Origin: an uncultured Bacteroidia bacterium
GTDB taxonomy: Bacteria > Bacteroidota > Bacteroidia > Bacteroidales > F082
Length of the DNA: 48,409 nucleotides
Assembly: GCA_902799345.1 (NCBI GenBank)
Contig: CADBZW010000018.1
Span: forward strand, 1-48,409
Reading direction: 5' to 3'
The position numbers and the translations under genes are program-made. The notes under the pieces were generated by a model, which did no database searches, had not been told where the DNA came from, and worked only from the letters and a program-made list of their open reading frames with translations. Positions within the stretch are counted from its first letter, which is position 1, and each line of letters starts with the position of its first letter. This document shows, piece after piece, positions 26,551 through 35,145 of the stretch.

Positions 26551-26558
26551 CAAAGATA
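26551..26558 (-). promoter_or_regulatory. -7 promoter element for the PorE-like gene
   Basis: Minus-strand TATCTTTG, 66 bases before the start at 26485. Confidence 0.65.
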
Positions 26559-26598
26559 CAACAATTCCGTGAAACGGAGGCTGGTTTGGCAAAAAAAA

Positions 26599-26622
26599 AA
26601 TTCCGCTGGTGACAGCGGGATT
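26599..26622 (-). terminator. Intrinsic terminator of the second C10 gene (family copy 1)
   Basis: On the minus strand AATCCCGCTG / CAGCGGAATT with loop TCAC is followed by T10. It is nearly identical to the terminators at 30825-30852 and 31816-31839. Confidence 0.88.
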
Positions 26623-26647
26623 CTTAACGACAAGGTTTTGTGGCTGT

Positions 26648-29600
26648 TTATTCCACTACAATCTTTCTTACGACCTGTCTGCCCTTGGCTTCAATATGCA
26701 TTAAATAAATGCCTTTGGCCATCTGGGAAAGGTCGATGTGGATTTGTTCATCAACAACATTGGTGTTGTAAACCGTTTGTCCTTGCAAGTTTACAATCTG
26801 TATATGGCTCAGACCTTCCGCCTCGATGATGACTTCACCCATGGTGGGGTTAGGATAGACTTGAATGAGATTGGTGTTGTTTTCATCAATAGCGTCAACA
26901 AGTGTGAAGTTGACATGGATATAGTGGTCGGCCGTCACATTGGTGAAGGTGTACGAATTCATAGCACCCACAGGATTGCCGTCGATATAGACTTCCTGAA
27001 CCTCATAACCCGCGTCGGGTATCATTGAGAAGGATTGGTTGGTTCCAAGTGCCACGGTTATGTTTCCCGAAGGTGTAATGATGCCGTTGGAGCCTGCCGT
27101 TGCTTGAATGGTATGCGTATTTGGGACAAAGTTGGCCACCAAGTTTCGATTGCCAGTTACCGTGAAACTATAATTGACATTCGTAGAAACCTGTGTTCCA
27201 TTCTCTGTCCAATTAACGAAAGTGTAGTCGCTGTTGGCTGTAGCATGGATAGTGCAGGATGCCCCTTGGTTGAACGTTCCGCCACCTGACACACTCCCGC
27301 CATTGTTCGGGTTAGCCGATACACTTATTGTATATTGCTGCTGTTGCTGCTGGAAGTGCGCCACTAGGTTGCGGTTGCCAGTGACGGTGAAAGAGTAATT
27401 GGCGTTAGTGGAGACTTGCGTTCCGTTCTCAGTCCAATTGACAAAAGTATAACCGCTGTTGGCAGTGGCATGGACGGTGCAAGATGCCCCTTGGTTGTAA
27501 GTGCCTCCTCCAGTAACAGAACCACCATTGTTAGGACTGGCTGAAACTGAAATAGTGTAGTTATTAGTGTGCTGGGTTCGCGTTATTCCGACACTTAACA
27601 AGTATGTACCTATGTCTCCCTCAATGTAGGGAGTGACATCGAAATACACTGTTCCACCATCTGCTATCATGATGTTACCAGCTAGGTCACCCCAGTAGAA
27701 ACTAGACCAATTTGTCCCATCGGTTGAATAAGTAAACAGGGCTTCCACGGAATAGTTGTTCCCATTTCCGCTGAAAAACGCATCGTGAAGAACTGGGATT
27801 ATCGTGTAATCATATCCAGCATTGAGGTTGATTTTGTAATAATCCACATCGGAACTATTGTGAAGGTTTGAACCTGTTGTATTCACCGAGGCAGAGTTTC
27901 CGGAAAAACTGGGCGTGAATAAATAAGCAAGGGATTGGGAATTGTTTGGCTCGTAAATGTCTGCGTAAACGGGCTCTGGTGCTACATAAACCCATACGGG
28001 GTTCTGGTAATCTGATGCACCCGAGTAATACCAATTGGAAGTGCCTGATTCTTTGTAGCCTAGTGACATCAGATAAGTGCCTGGTTCAACAGTGATTAAT
28101 CCTGTGAAATCAAGGCCGTTTGTGTAATGATAATTGGGTTGTAATCCATTGGTGCATTCATATATATCAACGGTTTGCATCCAATCCCCATGTGAATCAA
28201 GCAAACTAATTCTGAATTGTCCATAAAATGTTTCACTTCCTGTATTCAAAATATCAACATTTATTGTGGCATCTGTGTTTTGATAAAGGCATGAACCATC
28301 GCCAGTTAGAATTGTAAAATTAGAATTAGTGTTTAAAGTATACGAGGAAACGATCTCAAAATAGGCATAATCATAATTTCCTAAATCTATTAAATTCCAT
28401 AGATTTCCATCCATGCTATAGAGCATAGCTACTAAATATGAACCAGGGATATATGGAGGACCTCCTGCACAATCTAAATCACCATATACATAATAAGATC
28501 CTGGTAAAGGTGATGTTGTTTCGTTCCAATAGTCCATTACGTCAAGGAAATAATATGTACCCGATCCAGGGGCTTCTTCATAGTATACACCTGCACCAAT
28601 ATAGCCATTAAAAGCACCGCTCCCATTATTTAGCACTTCAGCATAAACCGACAGGTCGTCATAGAAATTATACTCATTATTAGACATAACGGGCGTACTA
28701 TTATAGACCAAATCGAAGTTATATGTAGTGTTGTTTGGCTCTATGCCGATTAAAGCTTGTTGATTAGAAGAAAAATTGTAAGAGGTTTCTATAGGGATCA
28801 AACTGTTGATGTAGTAATATGCATCATTATTGGCACCTTGTGCAGCTCCACTCCATCCCCAATTGAAATGAAAGCAATCATAAGGATCGTATCCATCACA
28901 TACAAAAGCATGTCCGCCTGTACCATAACCAGCATAAAGTATGGGTCTAGCATTGTTTAATTCATTTTTCAAAAGAGCAATCCATTGCGAATCTGAATAA
29001 TTATCTTTTTCCTCTCCGTGCAAGGTGCTTTTGTAATCAAAATATGTTTTTAAGGCATTTTCTGCACAAGGGCGGTTTAGGCCAAAATCAAGGACATAAG
29101 CTCCACTACCTCCATTACTTGATACGTCATAGTTCATGTCGACACTTACTCCACAATGATACATTAATGTTGCAACAGCGGTATTAGAACTACTCACATT
29201 GTTGGGCATCAAAGACCATTGATATGTGGTGCTACTAAAATCAACGTATTGTGTTCCATATTCTGGATGGTTTTGTGGAATATACGAATGTGAACCCCAA
29301 CCATGCTCTGGATATGACCAGTATTTCATAATCTGCGCCATTGCTGTCGCCACACAACCAGTAACGGTTCTTTGATTATAGGTATAATCATAAGGGCACA
29401 ATGCATTATAATATGGACTTTGATTCCATGTTGTTGCAATCAATGGATACACTTGTGTTTCTGACTTTATCGGCAAATTCCTTCCTTGCCTTAAACATTC
29501 CCATTCGGTGCGAATCTTTTCTGTGGCCGTTGCTCTCATTTCAACTGCAGCCCGTATTTGTTCAGCATATCTATCAAGCCAGCCTTTCAGATTGGGCGGA

Positions 29601-29920
29601 AGATTTTCGGCGGCAAAGTTGTTGTCATAGGAATAACCCAGAACTGGTGTCACGCAATCATCGGCAGCAATGATGACAAATCCTTTGCCGTCTTCGTTAT
29701 TAAAAATGTAAAACTCGCTGTAGCCGCATCGCGTTGCAACGTTTACAAATCGGGCATCGTCCATTCTTTTTTTGAACACTTTGTTACCTTTCACACCCAT
29801 AATGTTGTTTTCTTTCCAGAAGTTTTGGGCGAGTTGCTTGGCTGTGTTTTCGTCAACGGGATTGCCAAGAAGGGTTAGACCCATTGATAGAATCAAGATA
29901 GATAATAATGCGCGTCTCAT
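26648..29920 (-). CDS. Large C10-family cysteine protease with tandem beta repeats and T9SS sorting domain
   Basis: A 1090-residue secreted protease, paralogous to the one at 14638-17235. After the signal peptide (~1-20) comes a Spi_C10 prodomain (~21-145). The catalytic domain has Cys189 (RTVTGCVATAMAQIMKYW) and His337 (GTGGHAFVCDGYDPYD), then FHFNWGWSGAAQG. Beta-sandwich and PPC-like modules follow (~410-780). Next are two near-identical ~73-residue Bacterial_rpt/InlB B-repeat-like units (YTISVSASPNNGGSV start, FVNWTENGTQVSTN core) separated by a poly-Gln run, a third diverged unit, and a type A T9SS tail (IQVYPNPTMGEVIIEAEG, ending VRKIVVE). The coding DNA from about 28.3 to 29.4 kb is clearly more AT-rich than neighbouring genes. 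Its long leader contains a nested hairpin. Confidence 0.93.
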   Translation of the reverse strand: MRRALLSILILSMGLTLLGNPVDENTAKQLAQNFWKENNIMGVKGNKVFKKRMDDARFVNVATRCGYSEFYIFNNEDGKGFVIIAADDCVTPVLGYSYDNNFAAENLPPNLKGWLDRYAEQIRAAVEMRATATEKIRTEWECLRQGRNLPIKSETQVYPLIATTWNQSPYYNALCPYDYTYNQRTVTGCVATAMAQIMKYWSYPEHGWGSHSYIPQNHPEYGTQYVDFSSTTYQWSLMPNNVSSSNTAVATLMYHCGVSVDMNYDVSSNGGSGAYVLDFGLNRPCAENALKTYFDYKSTLHGEEKDNYSDSQWIALLKNELNNARPILYAGYGTGGHAFVCDGYDPYDCFHFNWGWSGAAQGANNDAYYYINSLIPIETSYNFSSNQQALIGIEPNNTTYNFDLVYNSTPVMSNNEYNFYDDLSVYAEVLNNGSGAFNGYIGAGVYYEEAPGSGTYYFLDVMDYWNETTSPLPGSYYVYGDLDCAGGPPYIPGSYLVAMLYSMDGNLWNLIDLGNYDYAYFEIVSSYTLNTNSNFTILTGDGSCLYQNTDATINVDILNTGSETFYGQFRISLLDSHGDWMQTVDIYECTNGLQPNYHYTNGLDFTGLITVEPGTYLMSLGYKESGTSNWYYSGASDYQNPVWVYVAPEPVYADIYEPNNSQSLAYLFTPSFSGNSASVNTTGSNLHNSSDVDYYKINLNAGYDYTIIPVLHDAFFSGNGNNYSVEALFTYSTDGTNWSSFYWGDLAGNIMIADGGTVYFDVTPYIEGDIGTYLLSVGITRTQHTNNYTISVSASPNNGGSVTGGGTYNQGASCTVHATANSGYTFVNWTENGTQVSTNANYSFTVTGNRNLVAHFQQQQQQYTISVSANPNNGGSVSGGGTFNQGASCTIHATANSDYTFVNWTENGTQVSTNVNYSFTVTGNRNLVANFVPNTHTIQATAGSNGIITPSGNITVALGTNQSFSMIPDAGYEVQEVYIDGNPVGAMNSYTFTNVTADHYIHVNFTLVDAIDENNTNLIQVYPNPTMGEVIIEAEGLSHIQIVNLQGQTVYNTNVVDEQIHIDLSQMAKGIYLMHIEAKGRQVVRKIVVE
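27126..27561 (-). repeat. Two tandem ~210-bp coding repeats inside the C10 gene
   Basis: The units (about 27350-27561 and 27126-27335 on the minus strand) encode almost the same protein (GASC(T)(V/I)HATANS, FVNWTENGTQVSTN, TGNRNLVA) but differ at many synonymous positions. A CAG/CAA-type poly-Gln tract (about 27337-27352) separates them. Confidence 0.85.
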
Positions 29921-29984
29921 TTTTTTGTATGGATTTGTTGTTTAATCGATTGTATAAAAAAAGCGTGAACTTAACCGTTTTCGC

Positions 29985-30094
29985 TTCATGGAGGTGATTT
30001 GGCGTACCTTGACCACACGATAATAAGTCAGCCCACGCTATCGTGGGCATACAACTCATTCCTCAGTGGTCAAATCGCCAAATCTTTCCATGAA
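29985..30094 (-). ncRNA. Nested long hairpin in the predicted leader RNA of the second C10 protease gene
   Basis: Four stacked stems share one axis: TTCATGGA/TCCATGAA (29985-29992 with 30087-30094), GATTTGGCG/CGCCAAATC (29996-30004 with 30076-30084), TTGACCAC/GTGGTCAA (30009-30016 with 30066-30073), and GCCCACG/CGTGGGC with a four-base loop (30031-30048). On the minus strand an extra helix AATGAGTT/GACTTATT (30060-30053 with 30029-30022) forms with two G-U pairs; these would be A-C mismatches on the plus strand. This favours the minus-strand transcript as the folded RNA. A promoter at 30170-30163 would place the structure within the 5' UTR. I do not recognise a known riboswitch. Confidence 0.6.
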
Positions 30095-30162
30095 AAAGAA
30101 ATCAGTCTATGCGTTCTGTATGTGTTTTGTGTTCTACATATCTGTCTCTTTTAGATTTGGTG

Positions 30163-30170
30163 CAAAGATA
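30163..30170 (-). promoter_or_regulatory. -7 promoter element for the second C10 protease gene
   Basis: Minus-strand TATCTTTG. Transcription from about 30156 would give a leader of roughly 235 nt that includes the hairpin at 29985-30094. Confidence 0.6.
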
Positions 30171-30238
30171 GTGGTTTTTCAAATATTAGATTATATAGTA
30201 GTTCAAATTGTTCGTTTCATAATAAATGATTTAACTGT

Positions 30239-30760
30239 TTAAGGTGTTTCGCGCTCGTCAAATTGTTCTTTTGTTAATTCGTATCCGTCTTTTTTGTCAA
30301 GATACACTACAAAATAACGGTATTCCATTTCATCTTTGCTTATTATCCCATCTTTTCTTTTAGGTATTCTTATACGAACAAAAAAAGTAAGATTGCCAGC
30401 ATAGACGATTTTCGTCGTTGAAGGATTGATTGCAACAGCACCATTGACATTGCATTTTTGTAAAAACCTACTAATCTCTTGTTTGATGGAATAGTCATAA
30501 TATTCCTCCAAACCAGCGATTTTTTCAACCTTGCCTTCCATTCTTTCAAGATCCTCATTAACCTTGTTTCTGGTTTCAACTACATATGCGAAATTGCTGA
30601 TAACCACAAATGTTGCTACTATTCCTATAAATGAGAGCCCTATTTGATTGGCACTAAAACTATCAATTTTTGAAAGAATAACAATCTCTGCCACAATAGT
30701 AACAATGGAAAACAATATGACAAAAACAGTTATTGCGTCTGGTTCAGTTTTCTTACACAT
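30239..30760 (-). CDS. Small membrane protein, function unknown
   Basis: A 173-residue protein starting at MCKKTEPD (ATG 30760), chosen because the promoter TAttTTTG at 30788-30781 lies just upstream of it and inside the longer frame that begins at 30823. Two hydrophobic helices (residues ~8-31, VFVILFSIVTIVAEIVIL, and ~39-60, IGLSFIGIVATFVVISNFAY) form a hairpin in the membrane. A coiled-coil segment (RNKVNEDLERMEGKVEKI) follows, then a soluble C-terminal domain of mixed beta strands. I know no named family. It is AT-rich relative to the housekeeping genes, and no terminator is evident after it. Confidence 0.65.
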   Translation of the reverse strand: MCKKTEPDAITVFVILFSIVTIVAEIVILSKIDSFSANQIGLSFIGIVATFVVISNFAYVVETRNKVNEDLERMEGKVEKIAGLEEYYDYSIKQEISRFLQKCNVNGAVAINPSTTKIVYAGNLTFFVRIRIPKRKDGIISKDEMEYRYFVVYLDKKDGYELTKEQFDERETP

Positions 30761-30780
30761 CTTATTGTTTAGTTTAAGCG

Positions 30781-30788
30781 CAAAAATA
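30781..30788 (-). promoter_or_regulatory. -7 promoter element for the small membrane protein gene
   Basis: Minus-strand TATTTTTG, about 20 bases before the ATG at 30760. Confidence 0.6.
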
Positions 30789-30824
30789 GTCATATTTCTG
30801 AAAATGCGCAAAAGTAGCAACAAA

Positions 30825-30852
30825 AAACTCCCGCCGTCACCAGCGGGAGTTT
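30825..30852 (-). terminator. Intrinsic terminator of the Bro-N/DinD-like gene (family copy 2)
   Basis: Stem AAACTCCCGC / GCGGGAGTTT with loop TGGTGACG on the minus strand and a T6 tail. It sits right after the stop at 30863. Confidence 0.88.
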
Positions 30853-30862
30853 GTTCTAATAA

Positions 30863-31756
30863 TCAGGATTGTTCTTTTTCTGCTCCATCCGAATCTGGCA
30901 ACATCATCGTATCAGCATCTTGTGCTTCTATTGGCTTGAGGTAATCTGAAGCACGCTCGGGCGAAACGACGGAGCGACCGAGGCGGCTTTCAATGTCAGC
31001 GCGTGCATTGCGAGCTACTTCTCCACCTTCCTGCGCAGTTTTGCTAGTTTGCGCCATCCCTCTTGGATTACGTTGACGAGACAATTCAGTGGTGGTAACT
31101 TCAGCGAGGGTATTCAAGGCTAATTCCAGGTTGGTCATATTGTCACGTAAGTTCTCTTTGGTTAAACCTTTATAGTTTTTGTACTCTCTAGTACTCATAC
31201 CACTCCACGCCTTGGTTAGAATGTTGGTAAGGATGGCAAAGTCTTTAGATTCATGGATACCTGAGCGATGCCATTCGTCTGTCAACTCTTTGCGCATCTC
31301 AATGGAACGCATCCGCTCATTGATCCATCGGTCGCTGTAACCCTGGCGACGATAGTCTTCTACCGCCATTTGGAAAGTCAGTTCAGGGTCAATCATCTGG
31401 TCGATGCGTTGTGAGCCCACCTCAGCGAGCCATTGTTTCACTGGCTCCGCTTTCTTGGATGGGATGGATTGAATTATTCGCAAAATCTGCTCTAAATCAG
31501 CTACATCGGTCATGCGTTGTTTACCGTCGGCTGCGGGTAATTTCAACTGGTAACAATTTGTTACCGTTTCATTACCCTCTTTTATAAGTCTGCCTTTCAG
31601 TACTTTCCAGTACTTTCTTGCTGTTTGATAGTCTGCGCTATCGGTTAATACTTGCACTATATCCACCACGGCAAAATAGTACTTTTCCTGTTCCTCGTCC
31701 CAAGCGATACGGACTTTTTTTTCATCAAAGAGTTTTATGACTGTCTGTTGTGTCAT
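30863..31756 (-). CDS. Bro-N / DinD-like protein
   Basis: A 297-residue protein. The N-terminal ~100 residues (VIKLFDEKKVRIAWDEEQEK, YYFAVVDIVQVLTDS, ARKYWKVLKGRL) match the Bro-N domain found in phage antirepressors and baculovirus BRO proteins. The C-terminal half resembles E. coli DinD, a DNA-damage-inducible protein that inhibits RecA: SKDFAILTNILTKAWSGM, REYKNYKGLTKENLRDNMT, then LNTLAEVTTTELSR. The start is set at MTQQTVIKLF (ATG 31756) because the promoter TAttTTTG lies at 31785-31778. The role is probably DNA-binding or linked to stress or phage response. It stands alone between housekeeping and secreted-protein genes, so it may be a mobile-element relic or a resident stress gene. Confidence 0.82.
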   Translation of the reverse strand: MTQQTVIKLFDEKKVRIAWDEEQEKYYFAVVDIVQVLTDSADYQTARKYWKVLKGRLIKEGNETVTNCYQLKLPAADGKQRMTDVADLEQILRIIQSIPSKKAEPVKQWLAEVGSQRIDQMIDPELTFQMAVEDYRRQGYSDRWINERMRSIEMRKELTDEWHRSGIHESKDFAILTNILTKAWSGMSTREYKNYKGLTKENLRDNMTNLELALNTLAEVTTTELSRQRNPRGMAQTSKTAQEGGEVARNARADIESRLGRSVVSPERASDYLKPIEAQDADTMMLPDSDGAEKEQS

Positions 31757-31777
31757 TTGCCCAGTGTTTTTACAAGG

Positions 31778-31785
31778 CAAAAATA
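31778..31785 (-). promoter_or_regulatory. -7 promoter element for the Bro-N/DinD-like gene
   Basis: Minus-strand TATTTTTG, about 22 bases before the ATG at 31756. Confidence 0.65.
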
Positions 31786-31815
31786 GAAAAGAGTACGGAA
31801 TTAACAAAACAAAAA

Positions 31816-31839
31816 AATCCCGCTGTCACCAGCGGGATT
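31816..31839 (-). terminator. Intrinsic terminator of secDF (family copy 3)
   Basis: Stem AATCCCGCT / AGCGGGATT with loop GGTGAC on the minus strand and a T7 tail, 38 nt after the secDF stop. Confidence 0.9.
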
Positions 31840-31877
31840 CTTTGCAAGCAGTTTAGAAGGTTAATAATGATGTTTTA

Positions 31878-34800
31878 TCATTTTTTCTTCGTGGTGTCTT
31901 CCTCGGCGATTTGCTTGTCTTTCTTGTTGCCGCCCATCAGCACGTAGGCGAACGGCGACGACAGGAACACTGAGGAGAACGTACCGGCCAACACACCGAC
32001 CAACAGGGCGAAGATGAAGCCGCGGATGGTGTCGCCACCGAAGATGAAGATGGCAAGCAACACGACCAAGGTAGAACCTGAGGTGTTGAACGAACGGGTC
32101 AACGTGCTGTTGACGGCGTTGTTCATGTTGTCCTTCCACGAGGTCTTCGGATGGAGGTTGACATTCTCACGGATACGGTCAAAGATAACCACTGTAGCGT
32201 TGATGGAGTAACCGATGACGGTCAGCACGGCGGCGATGAAGCTCTGGTCGACTTCCATGGTGAAGGGCAACACGTTGTAGAACAAGGAGTACATACCCAA
32301 CACGATGATGGTGTCTTGGGTCAAGGCCATGATGGATGCCACACCATACTGCCACTTCTTGAATCGGATGGCGATGTAGATGAACATCAGTGCCAACGCC
32401 ACGATGATGGCGATGATGGACTTACGCGTGACGTCGCTGGCGATGGTGGCGCCCACCTTCTGGGTGCTCAGGATACCCACGGTTTCGTCTTCCGACGAGA
32501 ACTGGCTCATGGTGAGGTTGTTGTTGTAAAGACCCATCAAGTTTTCGTAGAGAATCACTTGGATGACGCTGTCGACGGCAGGGCTGTCGTTCTTGATCAA
32601 GAACTTGGTCGTGATCTTCACCTGACCGTTCGTACCATAGGTCTTCACTTCAGGTGTTGACCAGCCTTCCACTTCTTGGTCTTCTCTCATATCGAGAGCG
32701 CTGTGGATGGCGTTGGCGTCGATGGCAACCTTCGATTCGGCCAGGGCTTCACGCACTTGCTCGACCTTGATGCTCGGATTGTCGAATTGGACGACGTAGT
32801 TACGACCGCCCTGGAAGTCGATACCGAGGTTCAAGCCACGGATACCGAGAGAGGCCAAGCTGACCACCAGGAAGATGCCGCAGATGATGAACGAAGTCTT
32901 GCGCAGGTCAATGAAGTTGTAGTGCTTGTCTTGCAAGAAGTTGCGCGTCCAAGCGGTGCTGAAGCTGATTTCTCTCTCCTTGTTGAGCATGCGATCGAAA
33001 ATCAAACGCGAGATGAAGATGGAGGTAAACAGAGAAGTCAGGATACCGATGCAGAGGGTGACGGCGAAGCTGTGGACAGGACCCGTACCTAAGATGATGA
33101 GGATGATACCGGTGATCAAGGTGGTGACGTTACCGTCGATGATGGCGGAGTAAGCGTTCTTGTAACCGTCGGCGATGGCGGTCTTGACGCCCTTGCCGGC
33201 CTTGATTTCTTCCTTGATACGTTCGAAGATAATCACGTTCGAGTCGACGGCCATACCCAAGGTCAACACGATACCTGCGATGCCAGGCAGGGTCAGCACG
33301 GAGCCGAGGCAAGCCAGCACACCGAACAGGAAGAACACGTTGACCAACAAGGCGACGTCGGCCACGAAGCCAGCCTTCTTATAGAAGAACATCATGTAGA
33401 CCAGCACGAGGATGAAGGCGAACACCATACTCCACATACCTTTTTGCACGGCTTCCTTACCCAGCGAAGGACCAACGACTTGCTCTTCCAGGATTCTGGC
33501 GGGAGCAGGCAGCTTACCGGCCTTCAGGATGTTGGCCAAGTCTTGTGCCTCTTCGATGGTCATGCCGCCGCCGCTGATGGACGAACGGCCGTTCGGGATT
33601 TCACCGTTGACGACGGGATAGCTGTAGACGTAGTCGTCGAGGACGATGGCGATTTGCTTGCCGATGTTCTCGCCTGTGAGGCGCTTCCATGCCTTGGCAC
33701 CTTCGGGGTTCATCTGGATGGTGACCTCCACTTGGTTGCCTTGGCCGTAGTCCTGACGGGCGTCGGTGATGACTTCACCACCGAGGGCGCACTTGTTGTC
33801 GCGCGACATCTTCAGGGCCACGAGGTCGAGCACTTCGACCTTCTCGCCGTCGTTGCCGCTCAGCGACTCGGGCTTCACGGTCCAAGCCAGCTTCAGGTTG
33901 CGGGGGAAGAGGCTTCTAGTCTCAGCCAGCATCTGGTTGATGGCGGCGGTGTCTTTTACCTGAGCCATACCGACGCGGGCGGTGTTGCCGTTCATGACCA
34001 TCAGTTTGGCAAACAACGGGTTGTTTTCGGCAAACTGGTCATCTGTCTCTTCTTCCGCCACTTCCTCATCGGTGCTCTCGTTGAGTTGTCCGAGGAGGTC
34101 GTCGTCGGCGGTAGTGTCGGCAGCGGCCATGGCGGTGGTGTCGGCTTCGGCAATCATGGTGCTGTCAACCTCTTGGGCTTCGGCGCCCTCAGCCACGGTC
34201 TCGGTCTCTTCCAAGGCGCTCATGGCCTTGTGGGTCTGAGCCAGCTTGGTGTTGGCATCCATGAGATACTGCTGGATTTCGGAGAAGTTGTAGGTCTCCC
34301 AGAACTCGAGTTGTGCCGTTCCTTGGAGGAGCTTACGCACACGCTTTGGATCCTTGATGCCAGGAAGTTCGACGAGGATGCGGCCCGTGTTTTCCATCTT
34401 CTGGATGTTGGGCTGAGCCACGCCGAAACGGTCGATACGGGTGCCCAGGATCTGGTATGAACGGTCGACGGCACCGTCGCATTCTTCCTTCAAGACCTTC
34501 AGCACGTCGCTGTTGCTGGAGTTGACGGTGATGCCTTTGTCCTTGAACTCATAGAGGAAAATGGAAGCGAGTCTGGCGTTAGGGTCAGCTTCTTCGAAAG
34601 CTTGGCCAAACAGGGTGACGAAGTCGCCTTCGCTCTTCTCCTGTCTTTGCGTGGCAATATCCATCGCTTTCAAGAAGGTGGGATCTTGTGAATTGCCCGA
34701 CAAGGCCTTCACGATGTCTTTCACCGAGACTTCGAGGGTGACGTTCATACCGCCCTTCAAGTCCAAACCCAAGTTGATTTCTCTTTCCTTAGCATCGCGG

Positions 34801-35051
34801 TAGGTGTATTTCTTGACCAGCAAGTTGTACACATTCACGTTGCTCATCGAGTCCAAATAGTAAGTTTCCTTCTCGTCCTTGAGGAGGCTGAACTGTGACT
34901 CGTCTCCGTTTGCCAGTTTCGTAGCCTCGGCTTCGGCGTACTTTGCTGCCTTGTTTTCCACACGTTTGGTCACCAAGGTGAAGGAAAGCTGGTAGATAAA
35001 GATGAGCGCGAAGATAATGGCTATCGTCCTGATTGCTCCTTTGTTTTGCAT
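31878..35051 (-). CDS. secDF: Protein translocase SecDF fusion
   Basis: A 1057-residue inner-membrane RND-type protein that uses the proton gradient to help Sec-dependent export. It is the natural SecD-SecF fusion with 12 predicted helices. SecD part: N-terminal helix (IRTIAIIFALIFIYQLSF), NLGLDLKGGMNVTLEVSV (SecD D1 motif), the large periplasmic P1 region with VELPGIKDPKRVRKLL, and VLTLGMAVDSNVIIFERIKE in helix 4. SecF part: ISFSTAWTRN onward, RGLNLGIDFQGGRNYVV, and the matching helix VIGYSINATVVIFDRIRENV. A 70-residue acidic Ala/Glu/Asp/Thr insertion (around residue 290-345) lies in P1, a feature common in Bacteroidota. It is monocistronic, with a promoter at 35135-35128 and its own terminator. 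Confidence 0.95.
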   Translation of the reverse strand: MQNKGAIRTIAIIFALIFIYQLSFTLVTKRVENKAAKYAEAEATKLANGDESQFSLLKDEKETYYLDSMSNVNVYNLLVKKYTYRDAKEREINLGLDLKGGMNVTLEVSVKDIVKALSGNSQDPTFLKAMDIATQRQEKSEGDFVTLFGQAFEEADPNARLASIFLYEFKDKGITVNSSNSDVLKVLKEECDGAVDRSYQILGTRIDRFGVAQPNIQKMENTGRILVELPGIKDPKRVRKLLQGTAQLEFWETYNFSEIQQYLMDANTKLAQTHKAMSALEETETVAEGAEAQEVDSTMIAEADTTAMAAADTTADDDLLGQLNESTDEEVAEEETDDQFAENNPLFAKLMVMNGNTARVGMAQVKDTAAINQMLAETRSLFPRNLKLAWTVKPESLSGNDGEKVEVLDLVALKMSRDNKCALGGEVITDARQDYGQGNQVEVTIQMNPEGAKAWKRLTGENIGKQIAIVLDDYVYSYPVVNGEIPNGRSSISGGGMTIEEAQDLANILKAGKLPAPARILEEQVVGPSLGKEAVQKGMWSMVFAFILVLVYMMFFYKKAGFVADVALLVNVFFLFGVLACLGSVLTLPGIAGIVLTLGMAVDSNVIIFERIKEEIKAGKGVKTAIADGYKNAYSAIIDGNVTTLITGIILIILGTGPVHSFAVTLCIGILTSLFTSIFISRLIFDRMLNKEREISFSTAWTRNFLQDKHYNFIDLRKTSFIICGIFLVVSLASLGIRGLNLGIDFQGGRNYVVQFDNPSIKVEQVREALAESKVAIDANAIHSALDMREDQEVEGWSTPEVKTYGTNGQVKITTKFLIKNDSPAVDSVIQVILYENLMGLYNNNLTMSQFSSEDETVGILSTQKVGATIASDVTRKSIIAIIVALALMFIYIAIRFKKWQYGVASIMALTQDTIIVLGMYSLFYNVLPFTMEVDQSFIAAVLTVIGYSINATVVIFDRIRENVNLHPKTSWKDNMNNAVNSTLTRSFNTSGSTLVVLLAIFIFGGDTIRGFIFALLVGVLAGTFSSVFLSSPFAYVLMGGNKKDKQIAEEDTTKKK

Positions 35052-35127
35052 TGTAAAACTGATTTAATTATTTGACTTTTAATTTGTTAAATTTCCAAAA
35101 TATCCTTTTTACTCAATTACGAGCCTG

Positions 35128-35135
35128 CAAAAATA
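35128..35135 (-). promoter_or_regulatory. -7 promoter element for secDF
   Basis: Minus-strand TATTTTTG, 77 bases before the secDF start and directly after the stop of the upstream ABC permease gene. Confidence 0.65.
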
Positions 35136-35145
35136 CGAAATATTT

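Noticed and set aside
29853..30059. Minus-strand frame of 68 codons upstream of the second C10 gene
   Set aside because: It lies across the nested hairpin and the C10 start in another frame and has no recognisable protein features.
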